NCBI GenBank assembly: GCA_965229785.1
Contig: CBDDJS010000001.1
Coordinates: 6,386,001-6,450,000, forward strand
Reading direction: 5' to 3'
Source: JAWPMT01 sp965229785
GTDB lineage: Bacteria > Bacteroidota > Bacteroidia > Cytophagales > Cyclobacteriaceae
Length of the DNA: 64,000 nt
Shown here: positions 43,653-52,109 of the stretch, in pieces
Position numbering within the stretch: the stretch's first letter is position 1
Layout of the letters: each line of letters begins with the position of its first letter
The notes under the pieces: model-generated
The model's input: only the letters and a program-made list of their open reading frames with translations
What the model was told of the DNA's origin: nothing
The model's database searches: none
Position numbers and translations under genes: made by a program

Positions 43653-44942
43653 TTATCCATTAAAAAGGTCTACTAAAGACTGACTCATGACCGAAACGCC
43701 TGTTTCCAACGACCTGGCAGGTTCCGGGTAATAAAAAGGCGAATGCAATCCGGGAAGATCTCCGGTTTTCATTCGTTCATCAGGTACTGTTCCCAACCAA
43801 AAAAGTACAGTAGGCACTTTATCGTCCGTAGAGCCATATCGGGCAAAGTCTTCACCAACCATTTGTGGTTCTGAAATTTCGACATTGGTCTGACCTATCA
43901 CTTTTGTTGCAGAAGCTCGGATGGCCGCTGCCAGTTCAGGATTATTATAATTCGCAGGAGTGTAACCTTCAGGTACGATTACTTCTGGCAGTTTATCTTC
44001 AGGTAGACCCGCTGCAATTCCTACTCCCCTTGAAATCTCTCTGATGCGCTGGTGCACCAATTCTCTTACCTCTTGTTTGAATGTCCTTACGGTCAGTTGT
44101 AAGCTCACCTCGTCTGGGATGATATTGTGTTTGGTGCCACCTTTGATGGCGCCTACGGTGATTACTGCGTCATCGATTGGCTTTAGGTTACGACTTACGA
44201 TGGTCTGCAGATCCATGACGATCATGCTTGCTGTCACCACGGGATCAATAGACATATGAGGAGAGGCTCCGTGTGCCCCCACGCCATAAACTTTAATGTC
44301 GATGGATTCCGTATTGGCCATGGTATAGCCATCTCCAACACCAATGGCGCCGGCAGCGATAGTAGGGCTACTGTGTAAGCCAATGCCATAATTGGGCACA
44401 CCGAATTTTTCATAAAGTCCGGCATCCAACATCATTTTGGCTCCCATGCCTATTTCTTCCGCTGGTTGTCCAATCATCATCAATGTTCCGCTCCATTGAT
44501 CTTTCATGGCTGCCATAGCCCGAGCCGTTCCAACCCAGGTAGCCATATGCATGTCGTGCCCACAAGAGTGCATGGTGCCCACTTTACCTCCCTGATAGGG
44601 TACTTCCACCTCACTGCTGTAGTCCAGATCGGTCTTTTCCCACATCGGTAGAGCGTCCATGTCCGTTCGATAGAGGATTTTAGGACCATCACCATTTTTT
44701 AAGATGCCCACAATGCCATATCCGCCGAAATTTTCGGTTACTTCAAATCCGACCGATCGGAGTTCCGCGGCCAATTTTGAGGCTGTGTTTTTCTCTTGAA
44801 GTGATAATTCGGGATTTTGATGAATGTCTTTATAAAGATCTACCAGATAATCAATATCTGCTTTGATCAGATCCCGATCCACCATTTGTGGTGAACTGGC
44901 AGCGAGAAAAATGAAACTGAGGGCGAAGATTGAAACTCTCAT
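43653..44942 (-). CDS. Secreted M20-family amidohydrolase
   Basis: The 429-residue protein has a signal peptide (MRVSIFALSFIFLAASS) and the di-metal M20/aminoacylase core: 'MHSCGHDMHMATWVGTARAM', 'GQPAEEIGMGAKMML' and 'GLHSSPTIAAGAIGV'. A dimerisation domain has 'GAHGASPHMSIDPVVTAS'. The family hydrolyses N-acyl amino acids or amides (hippurate hydrolase and IAA-amino acid hydrolase relatives). It is exported, consistent with the neighbouring peptidases. The exact substrate is unknown. Confidence 0.92.
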   Translation of the reverse strand: MRVSIFALSFIFLAASSPQMVDRDLIKADIDYLVDLYKDIHQNPELSLQEKNTASKLAAELRSVGFEVTENFGGYGIVGILKNGDGPKILYRTDMDALPMWEKTDLDYSSEVEVPYQGGKVGTMHSCGHDMHMATWVGTARAMAAMKDQWSGTLMMIGQPAEEIGMGAKMMLDAGLYEKFGVPNYGIGLHSSPTIAAGAIGVGDGYTMANTESIDIKVYGVGAHGASPHMSIDPVVTASMIVMDLQTIVSRNLKPIDDAVITVGAIKGGTKHNIIPDEVSLQLTVRTFKQEVRELVHQRIREISRGVGIAAGLPEDKLPEVIVPEGYTPANYNNPELAAAIRASATKVIGQTNVEISEPQMVGEDFARYGSTDDKVPTVLFWLGTVPDERMKTGDLPGLHSPFYYPEPARSLETGVSVMSQSLVDLFNG

Positions 44943-45088
44943 AGGTGTGATTTTGAATCAGATATGTCTGTAAATATAAAAAGTGTGACATTCTTTTCTT
45001 CGAACCTTCTCCGTTCGTCCAAAATTGATAACACTGCCGTTTGATCTCCCCAGCGTTCGTTAACTTGTTGCCTTTAATACTGAACACT

Positions 45089-46552
45089 ATGCGAACCCAA
45101 TTTTTAATGCTACAGGCTTTCCTGTTGATTGCTGTAATGAGCTATGGCCAAATAGCCCAGGTAGATGAGACCATTACCGAAGGTAAGATCAAGAGTCATA
45201 TTTACTTTCTCGCCTCTGACGCTTTAAAGGGACGAGATACAGGTTCGCCTGAATTGGATATTGCTGCCGAATATATTGCTTCCAGATTTAGGGAATATGG
45301 AGTGGAGCCCGTTAATGGCAGCTATTTTCAGGAAGTACCTTTCAAAAAAGTAACTCCGCCCAGTCAGGGGATAATCAACACAGGAGATCTCACGCTTGCT
45401 GTCGGAGATGATGTCTTGCTTCTGGATGGCTCTAATGGGGATTGGGATCAGGACATGGTATATATAGGATATGGAACGGAAGATGACTTCCGGAAACACA
45501 ATGTTGAAGGAAAAATAGTCGTAGCACTCTGTGGATCTAAAGGGGAACAAGACCCACGCAGTTGGACCCGATTGGCTGCTGAGAAAAAGAAAAGAGTGAC
45601 GGAGTTTGGCGCTTCAGGTTTGATCGAACTTTATAATTCGACGAAAGTACCCTGGACTTTATTGGTCCGCTACCTTCATGGAGAACGTACGGTACTCGAC
45701 AAAGGAGAGGAAAGTGTATTGCACTTGTGGGTCAATGACTCGAACAACGAACGTGCAAAGACCTTTGATCGAAAGAAAGCTACCGTTTCCATTAAAGTGG
45801 AGGGCATGCAGGTCAAAAAAATCAATTCTAAGAATGTGGTGGGAATACTGCCAGGAACAGATCCTGATCTGAGAGAGGAGTACATGATGTACTCAGCGCA
45901 CTACGATCATGTGGGCGTAGGGGCACCAAATGATGAGGGTGACTCCATTTATAATGGCTCACGCGATAACGCGGTAGGAAGTGTAACGGTCCTTGCGATG
46001 GCTGAAAACCTCGCTAAGTACCCTACGAAAAGATCTTCTTTGTTTGTTCTGTTTACCGCAGAAGAAATTGGTCTTTTAGGGAGTCAGTATGCCGCTGATA
46101 ATCCAATCATTCCTCTGGATAAGATCGTTTATTGTTTCAATAGTGATAATGGAGGGTACAACGATACTTCACTTGCTACAATCATTGGATTGCCGCGAAC
46201 TACCGCCGATCAGGAGATCATAAAAGCTTGTAAAGCTTATGGCCTGACAGCAGTAGATGATCCTGCTCCGGAACAAGGACTTTTTGATCGTTCTGATAAT
46301 GTCAATTTTGCAAGGAAAGGCGTTCCGGCACCAACGTTCAGCATGGGCTTCACGGCATTCGATGAGGAAATTGGAAAATATTATCACCAGCAAACGGATA
46401 ATCCCGAAACCCTTGATTACGAATACCTGGTGAAGTTTTTCAAATCGTACGTTTATGCCGGAAGGCTGATTGCTGATCGCGATACCCGACCGTTCTGGGT
46501 TGAAGGTGATAAATACTATGAGACGGGAAAAGAACTTTATCAACAACCTTAA
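45089..46552 (+). CDS. Secreted M28-family aminopeptidase with PA insert
   Basis: From the ATG at 45089 the protein has 487 residues with a signal peptide (ends SYGQ). A protease-associated (PA) domain (about residues 100-230) precedes the M28 catalytic domain. The zinc-ligand and catalytic motifs are 'SAHYDHVG', 'DNAVGSVTVLAMAENLA', 'FTAEEIGLLGS', 'NSDNGG' and a late 'YYHQQTD'. The enzyme removes N-terminal amino acids from extracellular peptides. A TTG start at 45041 is rejected because it lacks the signal peptide. A cupin gene follows after three bases, so they form an operon. Confidence 0.93.
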   Translation: MRTQFLMLQAFLLIAVMSYGQIAQVDETITEGKIKSHIYFLASDALKGRDTGSPELDIAAEYIASRFREYGVEPVNGSYFQEVPFKKVTPPSQGIINTGDLTLAVGDDVLLLDGSNGDWDQDMVYIGYGTEDDFRKHNVEGKIVVALCGSKGEQDPRSWTRLAAEKKKRVTEFGASGLIELYNSTKVPWTLLVRYLHGERTVLDKGEESVLHLWVNDSNNERAKTFDRKKATVSIKVEGMQVKKINSKNVVGILPGTDPDLREEYMMYSAHYDHVGVGAPNDEGDSIYNGSRDNAVGSVTVLAMAENLAKYPTKRSSLFVLFTAEEIGLLGSQYAADNPIIPLDKIVYCFNSDNGGYNDTSLATIIGLPRTTADQEIIKACKAYGLTAVDDPAPEQGLFDRSDNVNFARKGVPAPTFSMGFTAFDEEIGKYYHQQTDNPETLDYEYLVKFFKSYVYAGRLIADRDTRPFWVEGDKYYETGKELYQQP

Positions 46553-46555
46553 AAT

Positions 46556-46876
46556 ATGGCATTTTTAGACTTAAATCATTCAGAAGGGAAGGAATTGCTT
46601 CCTGGTTTTGTAGGTAAGTTCGTTCATACAGATTCCATGACCATTGCTCACTGGGAAATTAAGGCAGGAAGCATATTGCCACTACACGATCACGTTCATG
46701 AGCAAGTGGTAAATATGATTGAAGGAGAGTTGGAAATGACCATCGGTGGAGAAACCCGGGTCATGAAAGCGGGACATACCTTTGCTATAGCCAGTAGTGT
46801 CCCTCATGAAGGAAAAGCACTCACAGATTGTAAGGTGATTGACGTGTTTACACCGGCACGAGAAGATTACAAATAA
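46556..46876 (+). CDS. Cupin-domain protein
   Basis: The 106-residue single-domain cupin has the metal-binding motif 'LHDHVHEQVVNMIEGELEMTIGG' (HxHxxE...) and the second motif 'GHTFAIASSVPHEGKAL', ending with 'DVFTPAREDY'. Small cupins bind a metal and can be isomerases, dioxygenases or sensors; activity is not predictable. It lies three bases after the M28 gene and is probably co-transcribed. A 14-base palindrome, GCTTTCGCGAAAGC (46928-46941), follows in the gap. Confidence 0.85.
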   Translation: MAFLDLNHSEGKELLPGFVGKFVHTDSMTIAHWEIKAGSILPLHDHVHEQVVNMIEGELEMTIGGETRVMKAGHTFAIASSVPHEGKALTDCKVIDVFTPAREDYK

Positions 46877-46927
46877 ATCGTTTCTTTTCTACGTTCCCAA
46901 TCCGTCACTTCGCACTGCTTTATCGTT

Positions 46928-46941
46928 GCTTTCGCGAAAGC
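46928..46941. repeat. 14-base perfect palindrome in an intergenic gap
   Basis: GCTTTCGCGAAAGC is perfectly self-complementary. GTTG before it and CAAC after it extend the pairing with a bulge. The 177-base gap (46877-47053) shows no T-run and no gene. Confidence 0.4.
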
Positions 46942-47053
46942 TTCAACAGCAGCCGGCAGACAGGCTAGTTGAAATGTTAAAAGTCCCTAAATAATAGCCA
47001 TTTAGGTGTCACTTTGGCATCAAGCTTGAATCGAATACGTAAAATCGTATGCG

Positions 47054-47566
47054 ATGAGAGCATTATTACTAATAGTACTAACAGTATTTATGACAGTCTC
47101 CTGCACGGAGGATGAAAGCATAATCTCCGGCGATCGGGCAGCATTTCATTTCTATCAGAATGCTTCATTGACCAGTGCCTATCCATACATTGTGAAGGGC
47201 AATAGCCTCGTATTCGAGCGATATTTCGAAAGCGATGAAGTTCCGACAATCGCAGACGATGAATACAGTGATCAATTTTTCTTTCAGGTCTCACCAACGG
47301 GGAATAGTTTCCTTGTGGAAGGTGAGGATTTAAAGAACTTGCCTTCAACCTTCAATGTGTTCTGCTTTTGTGCTCCCAGCGATGTATTTGAGATTACCGA
47401 TGGATCTATTTCCGGTGAAGAAATACGTGGCGTCTGGCATGTTTCGGTAAACGTTGCCTACACCAGGGGGGTGAGGAACCCTCAAAATGGTGAAGTTACG
47501 GAAGTAGACAATGGTCTGCTGATCTTCGATGGATTGTTTCTGGGAAAGGATAAACCTGCAAATTAG
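47054..47566 (+). CDS. Hypothetical lipoprotein
   Basis: The 170-residue protein has a lipoprotein signal with 'MTVSC' (Cys17), followed by acidic residues and a beta-rich body. A 'VFCFCAPSD' cysteine pair lies in the middle and 'EEIRGVWHVSVNV' later. No family is recognised. It is probably anchored in the inner or outer membrane facing the periplasm. It stands alone, with a long gap before the padR gene. Confidence 0.7.
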   Translation: MRALLLIVLTVFMTVSCTEDESIISGDRAAFHFYQNASLTSAYPYIVKGNSLVFERYFESDEVPTIADDEYSDQFFFQVSPTGNSFLVEGEDLKNLPSTFNVFCFCAPSDVFEITDGSISGEEIRGVWHVSVNVAYTRGVRNPQNGEVTEVDNGLLIFDGLFLGKDKPAN

Positions 47567-47717
47567 CCTTCACTTCTCCTAAACGTATATTTAGCCCTAA
47601 TCTAAACGTGCCCTTGATCTGACCTCAAGTCGCGTTCCTATTCCCTATTCTTAGCCACTCATGGCAATAAGACAAGCTCTGTAGCGATGTTTGGTAATTG
47701 TAGTTTTGATTGGATAA

Positions 47718-47740
47718 TACTTTTTCAAGCATAAAAAGTA
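47718..47740. repeat. Inverted repeat upstream of the padR promoter
   Basis: TACTTTTT (47718-47725) pairs perfectly with AAAAAGTA (47733-47740). It lies 23 bases before the padR -33 box. It could terminate minus-strand transcription or bind a regulator. The rest of the gap 47567-47808 shows no gene. Confidence 0.4.
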
Positions 47741-47762
47741 ACCCTTGTGATCAAATTTCGTT

Positions 47763-47793
47763 TTTGTAGGAATTGAATCATTTCCTACATTTG
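47763..47793 (+). promoter_or_regulatory. Bacteroidota-type promoter with inverted repeat for padR
   Basis: TTTG (47763-47766), 19-base spacer, TACATTTG (47786-47793): an exact match to the Bacteroidota consensus TTTG-N19-TAnnTTTG. An inverted repeat, GTAGGAA (47766-47772) and TTCCTAC (47782-47788), fills the spacer and overlaps both boxes, as expected for autorepression by PadR. The start codon at 47809 implies a very short leader. Confidence 0.7.
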
Positions 47794-47808
47794 TGAAAAT
47801 TGTAAAAT

Positions 47809-48156
47809 ATGAAGGGTTCTCAACTAGGCGAATTTGAGGAATTGATCCTGTTGATCATTGGTGTGTTGTTTCCTGAGGCATACGGATTGTCCATCAGACG
47901 AGAGATCATCGAGCAAACCAAACGTACGGTGGCTCTTGGAGCTATCCATTCGGCACTCAATCGATTAGAAGAAAAGGGCTTTTTGAAATCCAAACTGGCT
48001 GAAGAAACGCATGCCAGGGGAGGTCGCCGTAAACGCCTTTTCTGGATCACCCCTGCGGGGAAAAATGCCCTGGAAACCAATCACAGACTTAGGAATTTAC
48101 TTTGGGATCAAATCCCGGAATTAGCCTGGAAAGGCCTGGATTATGGCAGCCTCTAA
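47809..48156 (+). CDS. PadR-family transcriptional regulator
   Basis: The 115-residue winged-helix regulator has the PadR pattern: 'GEFEELILLIIGVLFPEAYGLSIRREI' and 'RTVALGAIHSALNRLEEKGFLKSKLAEETHARGGRRKRLFWITPAGKNAL'. PadR regulators typically repress adjacent transporter or detoxification genes until a ligand binds. Its last 14 bases overlap the start of the large permease gene, so the two are one transcriptional and translational unit. The inverted repeat inside its promoter is a likely autoregulatory operator. Confidence 0.93.
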   Translation: MKGSQLGEFEELILLIIGVLFPEAYGLSIRREIIEQTKRTVALGAIHSALNRLEEKGFLKSKLAEETHARGGRRKRLFWITPAGKNALETNHRLRNLLWDQIPELAWKGLDYGSL

Positions 48157-50752
48157 AAAATCTAACCCTCCGGTATGGGCTGACCGGTTCCTTGGGTGGT
48201 TTTGCCGGGGCGATCTGCTCGAGGAGATCAAAGGCGACCTGCATGAGCTCTACGAAATAGATTGGGCCGATGAACCCGCCTGGAAATGCCAATGGTATTA
48301 CTGGTACCATGTGCTTCATTTTTTGAGGCCATTCACCCTGAAAAGAAAACGTCAAAACTCAAATACGGTCATGATTACTAGTTATTTCAAATTTGCCTTT
48401 CGCAATATTCGAAAGCATCGATTAAGTGCGTTGGTGCATGTGTTGAGCCTTGGGGTAGGGATTGCCTGCTTCCTGTTCATTTTCATCTATCTCAAACAGG
48501 AGATCAGTTACGATAGATTTCATAAAGATGCGGATAATATCCACAGAATTGCCATTGATTTCATCACCCAGACCGGAGACAGGATTTATGATGCCACCAC
48601 GCCACCTGCACTTGCTCCGGCGTTAAAAAGTGATTTCCCGGAAGTCGCCTCAAGCGTACGGCTATTCCCTAATTGGGGCTCCAAGTTCCTCTTCGAAGTG
48701 GAAGGGAAGAAGTTCTACGAGGAGGGATTTTTAAGGACTGATTCTACGTTCTTTGACATTTTCACTTTTGAGCCGATCCATGGAAGCCTTGAAAAGGCCC
48801 TGGATGCCCCGGATCAGATGGTGCTTACAGAAAGCACAGCTATCAAATATTTTGGTCGTACAGATGTGGTGGGTGAAAGGGTCAGACGGTCGACAGATGA
48901 TGGATCGGTAACTTATCGCATTTCGGCCGTGATTGAAGATGTTCCGGCTAATTCTCATTTCAAATTCACTCACCTGAGTAGGATCACGTTTGAAAATCTC
49001 ACGGGCAATTGGGGTTGGTACAATTACTACACCTATATCAAGGTGAATGAAGGAACGGTGATGAGCGAGATTGAACCGAGACTCCAGCCTTTTTATGAAA
49101 GTAAGCTCGACGAGGCGGAGCAATACAATATCATTTACAGTCAGCCGCTCACCGATATACATTTGAAGTCCCACCTAAAGTGGGAGCTGGAAGCCAATGG
49201 AGATATCACTTCTGTTTTTATTCTTACTGGTCTGGGCCTATTTATCCTTTTGATTTCATGCCTGAATTACATAAACCTGACCATTGCCGAATCACTCAAA
49301 AGATTCAAAGAGGTCGGCGTTCGGAAAGCTTTTGGTGCTCAAAAAAAATCTATCATACAGCAATTTATTGTTGAGACGTTGTTGATCACCCTGCTGTCTT
49401 TTACGATGGGGCTTTTGCTGGCTGAAGCACTGTTTGTAGGCCTGGAAGATTTGCTGGGCCGGGAAATCACGCTGTTTGTACCGGCTAATCTCCAGATTGC
49501 GGGATTGCTTTCTCTGGTGGTTATTGCCCTCGCTATTTTGGCGGGATACTACCCAGCACTCCATATTGCGAAATTCAAGGCAATTCATGCTGTAAGAGGA
49601 GTCGTCAATCAATCTGGAAAATCAGCGCTTGGCCTTAGGAGAGCACTGCTTGTGATTCAATTTGCCATATCTGCCTTTATGATCTTTGGGACCATTACCG
49701 TAAACCGTCAGTTGGATCACATCAGAAATGTTGACAAAGGATTCGATGTTGAACAGGTGCTTATGATTGAAAATGCAGATGCCGTAGCGAATAGAGAGGC
49801 TTTTAAGACGGAGTTACTGACGAAAGTGGGTGTAAAATCAGGAAGCCCATCCAGTGGTGTGGTAGGTGGCCTCAACTGGACCACAAGTGTAGGGTATCCA
49901 AACTCCTTACTCATGAATTATTTGGCGGTCGATCCGGACTTTATGGGAACCCTCGGATTGGAACTTGTGGCTGGCCGGAACTTTGACGCGAGTAGGGAAA
50001 CGGATCGACAGGGATTTAACATGATCGTCAATGAGACAGCCTTTAAAGAGCTAGGGCTGGACCTGGCGAAGGATGTAGGTCGCACGATACCAATGTATCG
50101 AAGAAATGACTCGACGATAGTAGATGGGACCATTTTGGGTGTGGTAAAAGATTTTCATTTCACAGATTTCAAACTGGAGATCAAACCATTTGCCTTCTTC
50201 TATCGAGAGAGGCCTATGTCTTATTTTAGCCTCAAACTGGACACTCAAAACATTCATGAAACCTTAAGCCAGATCGAAGAGGTTTGGCGTTCATTCTCGA
50301 ATGATGCGCCCATGGAATATTTCTTCCTCGATCAGCAATTTGCAGAACATCATGCACAGGAAAACCGATTGTCTCAAATCATGAGGTACCTGACTTTCCT
50401 GGCCTTTTTTATCGCCTTTATTGGTATGTTCTCCATCGCTAACCTGACAATTAAAGACAAGAAAAAGGAAATAGCAGTAAGGAAAGTGTTGGGCGCATCG
50501 ATAGCGGGTATCACTAATCTTGTCACAAGAAAATTTCTTATCCTGATAATCATTTCAAATGCCATAGCCATTCCCGCTTCTTATTACTTCATGAATCAAT
50601 GGCTGGATGGTTTTGCTTATCGAACTGACCTGAGTTGGGGGACATTTTTGGCTGCAATAGGTTCGACTTTGGTCGTAGCATTAAGCATTGTCGGGGTACA
50701 GTCACTAAAAGCAGCTTTGGGTAATCCCATCACCAGCTTAAGACAGGATTAG
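48143..50752 (+). CDS. ABC transporter permease with N-terminal prefix domain (FtsX/MacB type)
   Basis: The 869-residue protein begins with a cytoplasmic prefix domain of about 70 residues ('PVWADRFLGWFCRGDLLEEIKGDLHELYEID'). The usual duplicated FtsX architecture then follows: 'SYFKFAFRNIRKHRLSALVHVLSLGVGIACFLFIFIY', 'KEVGVRKAFGAQKKSI', and a second unit with 'KEIAVRKVLGAS', ending 'GNPITSLRQD'. This matches PadR-linked prefix-domain permeases (ADOP-like in Acidobacteria). No ATPase gene is adjacent. It overlaps padR by 14 bases, suggesting the PadR ligand and transported substrate are related. Confidence 0.9.
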   Translation: MAASKKSNPPVWADRFLGWFCRGDLLEEIKGDLHELYEIDWADEPAWKCQWYYWYHVLHFLRPFTLKRKRQNSNTVMITSYFKFAFRNIRKHRLSALVHVLSLGVGIACFLFIFIYLKQEISYDRFHKDADNIHRIAIDFITQTGDRIYDATTPPALAPALKSDFPEVASSVRLFPNWGSKFLFEVEGKKFYEEGFLRTDSTFFDIFTFEPIHGSLEKALDAPDQMVLTESTAIKYFGRTDVVGERVRRSTDDGSVTYRISAVIEDVPANSHFKFTHLSRITFENLTGNWGWYNYYTYIKVNEGTVMSEIEPRLQPFYESKLDEAEQYNIIYSQPLTDIHLKSHLKWELEANGDITSVFILTGLGLFILLISCLNYINLTIAESLKRFKEVGVRKAFGAQKKSIIQQFIVETLLITLLSFTMGLLLAEALFVGLEDLLGREITLFVPANLQIAGLLSLVVIALAILAGYYPALHIAKFKAIHAVRGVVNQSGKSALGLRRALLVIQFAISAFMIFGTITVNRQLDHIRNVDKGFDVEQVLMIENADAVANREAFKTELLTKVGVKSGSPSSGVVGGLNWTTSVGYPNSLLMNYLAVDPDFMGTLGLELVAGRNFDASRETDRQGFNMIVNETAFKELGLDLAKDVGRTIPMYRRNDSTIVDGTILGVVKDFHFTDFKLEIKPFAFFYRERPMSYFSLKLDTQNIHETLSQIEEVWRSFSNDAPMEYFFLDQQFAEHHAQENRLSQIMRYLTFLAFFIAFIGMFSIANLTIKDKKKEIAVRKVLGASIAGITNLVTRKFLILIIISNAIAIPASYYFMNQWLDGFAYRTDLSWGTFLAAIGSTLVVALSIVGVQSLKAALGNPITSLRQD

Positions 50753-50938
50753 TGAACAGGGCGGAGTTGCCAACTTGATGACTCCTTAAGCAGATCCTTA
50801 GTACTTTTCTGATTTCACCTCAACTTACATGGGAGGGTTTTCAGGATTGAAGCTAATGATCGTGCTGATCCGTAGGCCCCTGGAATGACAGGAACGGGAT
50901 ACTTTTGCGGATGATAACATGCATTCGTAGCGATCCCT

Positions 50939-51421
50939 ATGAAGAATCAAGAAAAAGAACGCTCAGACTTTGCGCAGCAGTATGATGACCTGGAATATGC
51001 CATGCTTATGCAGGACGGTACTGCCGATATGGATGGCTGGTTCTATCCGGAGTTAAAGAAGTTAGTCAGCCAATACGACGATAGTCTCATTGTTGAATTC
51101 GCTACGCAACATCATCAATATCCTCTGGGCTGCATCGAACATTTGATCAAGGTTGGTATTAAGTCTTTTGACAAGGACTATTTACTACAATTCACCTTAG
51201 GAGAAGAGGAACTTGAAGTCTACGATGGAGCCTATTTCCTTGCGCTCTGTGGCTATGATGAGGGTTATGAATTACTGCTGACTTTTGCGATGCAAACGCA
51301 CCCACTTTGTACAGGTAATATTTCTCCTGTTACGGATATGATCGAAGATCTGGCCTATGCGGATGATGAAAGAGCAACAAAGTTGATCGCAGAAATCAAA
51401 GAGAAGTACGCCGCGTATTAA
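50939..51421 (+). CDS. Soluble acidic protein, function unknown
   Basis: The 160-residue protein is helical and strongly acidic ('SDFAQQYDDLEYAMLMQDGTADMDGWFYPELKKL', 'YFLALCGYDEGYELLLTFAMQ'), with no signal peptide or membrane segment. Its composition resembles HEAT-like or immunity proteins, but I cannot assign a family. A TACTTTTG box (50910-50917) in the 186-base gap upstream matches the -7 consensus. A second unrecognised gene follows after 32 bases. Confidence 0.6.
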   Translation: MKNQEKERSDFAQQYDDLEYAMLMQDGTADMDGWFYPELKKLVSQYDDSLIVEFATQHHQYPLGCIEHLIKVGIKSFDKDYLLQFTLGEEELEVYDGAYFLALCGYDEGYELLLTFAMQTHPLCTGNISPVTDMIEDLAYADDERATKLIAEIKEKYAAY

Positions 51422-51453
51422 TATTGATCAAGCACTAAAACTATCTTGTCAGG

Positions 51454-52029
51454 ATGCTGGGAAAATCGGAAGCCTTGCAGGTTTTAAAGCAGGTTTTGAA
51501 AGAAACAAAACGTCCTGATACTGATTTTGTCATGGAGTTATCTGCACAGAGATTTTTTTGGATTGTATTTCCTAAATCTTACGATGATTACGGTACTGGT
51601 TTGGGACATTGGGTGGTTCATCGCGAGACCAAACAAGTCGAGGCACATAATCCACATATTGACCCAAATGTTTGGGAAGAAATATACCTGGATACATTAG
51701 ACCCTACTCAAGGCTGGATCATCAGGTTTGATGCTGGCCATAAAAAAGGGATAATTAACCTTAAAAATCTTCTGGAGGTGCCTCTAGATGAAGCCAAATC
51801 TCTATCTGAAAGCCCACATTGGTTCGGAGGGCATCGGGTCCAGTTAGCCTCAGTTCGGGAGCTTTTGCTCGAAAAAGGAATAGCGACACGGGTCGAAAAA
51901 GTATCGTATTCTCTAGAGATCAGGAAAATCAAAGCATTTCCGCATAGGGTGGTATTTATTGAAGATGTGATCCGAATGATCAGGCATGAAGATTCTCACT
52001 GGTGGGAAGATGCTGATTGGCGTCCATGA
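51454..52029 (+). CDS. Soluble protein, function unknown (possible immunity-like)
   Basis: The 191-residue protein has no signal peptide or transmembrane segment. The N-terminal half is tryptophan-rich ('FFWIVFPKSYDDYGTGLGHWVVHRETKQVEAHNPHIDP'), somewhat like YrhB/Imm35-type domains. The C-terminal half ends 'HEDSHWWEDADWRP'. It follows another unrecognised gene by 32 bases. No toxin gene is nearby, so an immunity role is only a guess. Confidence 0.6.
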   Translation: MLGKSEALQVLKQVLKETKRPDTDFVMELSAQRFFWIVFPKSYDDYGTGLGHWVVHRETKQVEAHNPHIDPNVWEEIYLDTLDPTQGWIIRFDAGHKKGIINLKNLLEVPLDEAKSLSESPHWFGGHRVQLASVRELLLEKGIATRVEKVSYSLEIRKIKAFPHRVVFIEDVIRMIRHEDSHWWEDADWRP

Positions 52030-52052
52030 AAATGCCTCAACACATTGAACTA

Positions 52053-52087
52053 GAAAGGTCTAATCCGATGATGATTAGACCCTTCAG
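52053..52087. terminator. Bidirectional terminator hairpin
   Basis: Perfect 9-base arms GGTCTAATC (52057-52065) and GATTAGACC (52073-52081), flanked by AAA and CTT. It lies between the convergent 191-residue gene and the M56-M23 gene. Confidence 0.75.
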
Positions 52088-52109
52088 GTTTTACAATGTT
52101 TAGTTTGAA

